Part shown: piece after piece, positions 62,370-64,000 of the stretch
Layout of the letters: each line of letters opens with the position of its first letter
Position numbering within the stretch: position 1 is the stretch's first letter
NCBI RefSeq assembly: GCF_006149045.1
Contig: NZ_VBSN01000049.1
Span: 434,001 to 498,000, forward strand
DNA: 64,000 nucleotides
Reading direction: 5' to 3'
DNA from: Dyadobacter flavalbus
GTDB taxonomy: Bacteria; Bacteroidota; Bacteroidia; Cytophagales; Spirosomataceae
Notes under the pieces: generated by a model
Database searches by the model: none
Seen by the model: the letters and a program-made list of their open reading frames with translations, nothing else
Told to the model about the DNA's origin: nothing
Made by a program: the position numbers and the translations under genes

Positions 62370-64000
62370 AATGTTCCCTTACCCTGTTACTAAGCATTAT
62401 TTTTCTGTCGAACGTTGCTGCACAGCGCCGCCCTGCCGCCAGCCTGATGAATGATCACATTCATGTAAGCTGGACCAGCGCCAATAAACCTGACTGGAAT
62501 GTGGATCAGCTTCAGGTAAAAAAAGACGGCAAGTGGGTTAACGTGGCGGCTCCTTCCGGAGCCTATACATTGCTTTTCAGCGAGACAAAACCTTCATCTG
62601 AACCCAGGGAAACCTTTGAAAAGATCACAGGCGGCAAGTTTCCCGAAGATAATTACCACTATCAGCAGGCGCAATGGAAGGAAAGCACTACCGAAGTTTC
62701 CCTGAACACGGCCGGTACCGCCTATCATTTTTTTCCCTCGTCGGTTTTGATCAAAAAAAACGAGCTGGAATTTAAAAAGGAAACCGAAGCAGCAACGGTA
62801 ATCGCCAACTGGAAACTGGACCCGGAATTCCCGACTGATATTCAGGTCACATTGACTTTAATCCCGAAGAAGAAAGGATTTTTCTCACTGGCTACTCCTA
62901 CCCTTGCCGCCATTTCTACTGAAAACATGGCCTGGGCTTCGGTTCCGGGCTACTTTCAGGGAAATTTCATGCAGGAGAATTTTGCACTGGCATATGCGTA
63001 CGGCCACGGCATTCCGGGCCGGCCGGCCATTTACAGAGAACGCTGCGCTTCTACACTGAGCCCGCTGGTCAGCACAAAAAATGGGATTACGATTTCGGTG
63101 ATTCCTCAACCGGGTTTGGCGCGCGATCCATGGGAATCGGATAAAATCACGCAGACCGACTGGCATCTGGGCTTGTCGCACATGAACCGGAAAGCGGAGC
63201 TTTCGCCTACGCTGTATTATCCGGTTTTGGGAGAAGAAAACTCGGAAAGGAACATCGGGGAGAAAATCAGTTATTCGTTCCGTTACAGCCTCATTGCAGG
63301 GGACTGGTTTGCAGCAATCAAGCATGCGGCCTATGACATTTACAAGTTTAACGAAACACTTGCGCTGCGCCAGAGCAAGCAGTCATTGACGGACCGCATC
63401 GAAAAAATGCATCATTATCTGACCGATCCTGAAACTTCACTCTGGAACACGGAGGAGTTTAAAGGCAAACAGATCGGCGCACAATCTTACCTCGGCGGTG
63501 TGGTGGGATCCAATAAGGATGCGATGAAAAATTCGGATTACGGTGCCATGTGGATGCTTGCGAAGGCTACTGATGATCCTGAACTGACCCAAAAAGTGCT
63601 TCCGCCGGCAGAAAACTTCAAGCTCGTTCAGCAGCAGACTGAAAACGGCTTTTTCAAGGGAGCTGTGGAAGGACAGTATTATCTGGCGAAAAGCAAAAAG
63701 TTTGTTGAAGAATGGGGCGAGCTCGTCGAGCCGATCGCACTGACTTACTATGTGATGCTCGACATCGGCAACATGCTTTTGTTTGATCCGGCCAACATGG
63801 AATTGAAAGAACGCCTGAAACTCGGAGCTGAAAAATTGCTGAGCTGGCAAAATGCGGATGGAAGCTGGGCTGTGGCTTACGACCGCAAAACCGAGCAGGA
63901 ACTATTCAGGGATATCAAAGATGTGCGTCCGACTTTTTACGGCATGATCGTCGCTTACCGGATGCTGAAAGATGAAAAATACCTGAAAGCTGCCCAGAAA
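62366..64000 (+). CDS. Secreted hydrolase-like protein, cut by the window end
   Basis: An open frame of 545 codons running to the last base without a stop, so the gene is partial at its 3' end. The N-terminus is a signal peptide (MKCSLTLLLSIIFLSNVAAQ). The first about 300 residues look like a beta-sandwich and the remainder like a helical (alpha/alpha) toroid: HYLTDPETSLWNTEEFKG, NSDYGAMWMLAKATDDPELT and LLSWQNADGSWAVAYDRK. The layout suggests a carbohydrate-active enzyme such as a glycosidase of six-hairpin type, but I cannot name the family. It is the third or fourth gene of the susCD2 operon, so it probably processes what SusCD2 imports. Confidence 0.72.
   Translation, partial: MKCSLTLLLSIIFLSNVAAQRRPAASLMNDHIHVSWTSANKPDWNVDQLQVKKDGKWVNVAAPSGAYTLLFSETKPSSEPRETFEKITGGKFPEDNYHYQQAQWKESTTEVSLNTAGTAYHFFPSSVLIKKNELEFKKETEAATVIANWKLDPEFPTDIQVTLTLIPKKKGFFSLATPTLAAISTENMAWASVPGYFQGNFMQENFALAYAYGHGIPGRPAIYRERCASTLSPLVSTKNGITISVIPQPGLARDPWESDKITQTDWHLGLSHMNRKAELSPTLYYPVLGEENSERNIGEKISYSFRYSLIAGDWFAAIKHAAYDIYKFNETLALRQSKQSLTDRIEKMHHYLTDPETSLWNTEEFKGKQIGAQSYLGGVVGSNKDAMKNSDYGAMWMLAKATDDPELTQKVLPPAENFKLVQQQTENGFFKGAVEGQYYLAKSKKFVEEWGELVEPIALTYYVMLDIGNMLLFDPANMELKERLKLGAEKLLSWQNADGSWAVAYDRKTEQELFRDIKDVRPTFYGMIVAYRMLKDEKYLKAAQK

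Noticed and set aside
1-64000. CRISPR array, tRNA, rRNA or complete prophage
   Set aside because: No regularly spaced direct repeats, cloverleaf sequences, rRNA blocks or phage structural gene clusters were seen; the spike-like modules occur only in the two lyase-like genes.

Overview
The window looks like chromosomal DNA of a Bacteroidota species, most probably a Cytophagales bacterium of the Dyadobacter/Spirosoma kind. The basis is two SusC/SusD pairs, a TonB-dependent receptor with a carboxypeptidase-like plug extension, a PadR-linked FtsX/MacB-type permease, HxlR and many AraC regulators, promoter-like TANNTTTG boxes, and an almost complete lack of Shine-Dalgarno sequences. The genus is inferred and not proven. 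No rRNA, tRNA, CRISPR array, prophage or intact insertion sequence was recognised.

Layout. 1-5 kb: a reverse-strand MBOAT O-acyltransferase, then an AT-rich, poorly coding stretch with an IS3-type transposase relic and a few small unknown genes. 5.1-10.2 kb: two tandem 744-residue paralogues, each with two modules resembling phage spike or tail fibres followed by a heparin-lyase-I-like domain. They flank a small twin-arginine-type protein and carry a shared upstream palindrome. 10.7-14.3 kb: an iron uptake pair (PepSY membrane protein and TonB receptor). 14.4-16.1 kb: a graveyard holding a MacB-type permease fragment, a headless outer-membrane barrel and a deleted IS3 element. 16.1-21.4 kb: an alcohol dehydrogenase/AraC pair, a helix-turn-helix gene, a radC relic, an HxlR/SDR/NTF2 cluster and a frameshifted aldehyde dehydrogenase relic. 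21.6-29.9 kb: a long reverse-strand gene run (alpha/beta hydrolase, YcaC-like hydrolase, alginate-export-type porin, exported M17 N-domain protein, YtcJ-like amidohydrolase, DoxX, Dps, YoaK, TMEM175-like). 30.2-35.6 kb: an NTF2 gene facing a sigma54-type response regulator and a TPR histidine kinase. 35.6-47.3 kb: five AraC regulators with small enzymes, a truncated OsmC gene and SelO. 47.7-50.7 kb: PadR plus a MacB-type permease. 51.2-64 kb: two SusCD systems around a LacI regulator that carries an N-terminal zinc ribbon. The second SusCD system continues into a secreted hydrolase-like gene cut by the window end.

How the genes work together. The right end is a glycan uptake region. The LacI protein is encoded divergently from susCD2, with a strong palindrome between them, so it is the likely local repressor or activator. 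The tandem lyase-like genes and the MBOAT gene both point to extracellular polysaccharide modification or breakdown, but a direct link is only inferred. Three paralogous AraC regulators each sit directly downstream of a small redox or hydrolase gene on the same strand (17.0, 42.1 and 44.3 kb), which is a repeated enzyme-then-regulator module. The 23-30 kb run groups small-molecule hydrolases with an outer-membrane channel and Dps/DoxX, suggesting uptake and breakdown of an unknown compound coupled to oxidative stress defence. At least six broken genes (two IS3 relics, permease, radC, aldehyde dehydrogenase, osmC) and one headless barrel show that the accessory parts of this region have been rearranged repeatedly.
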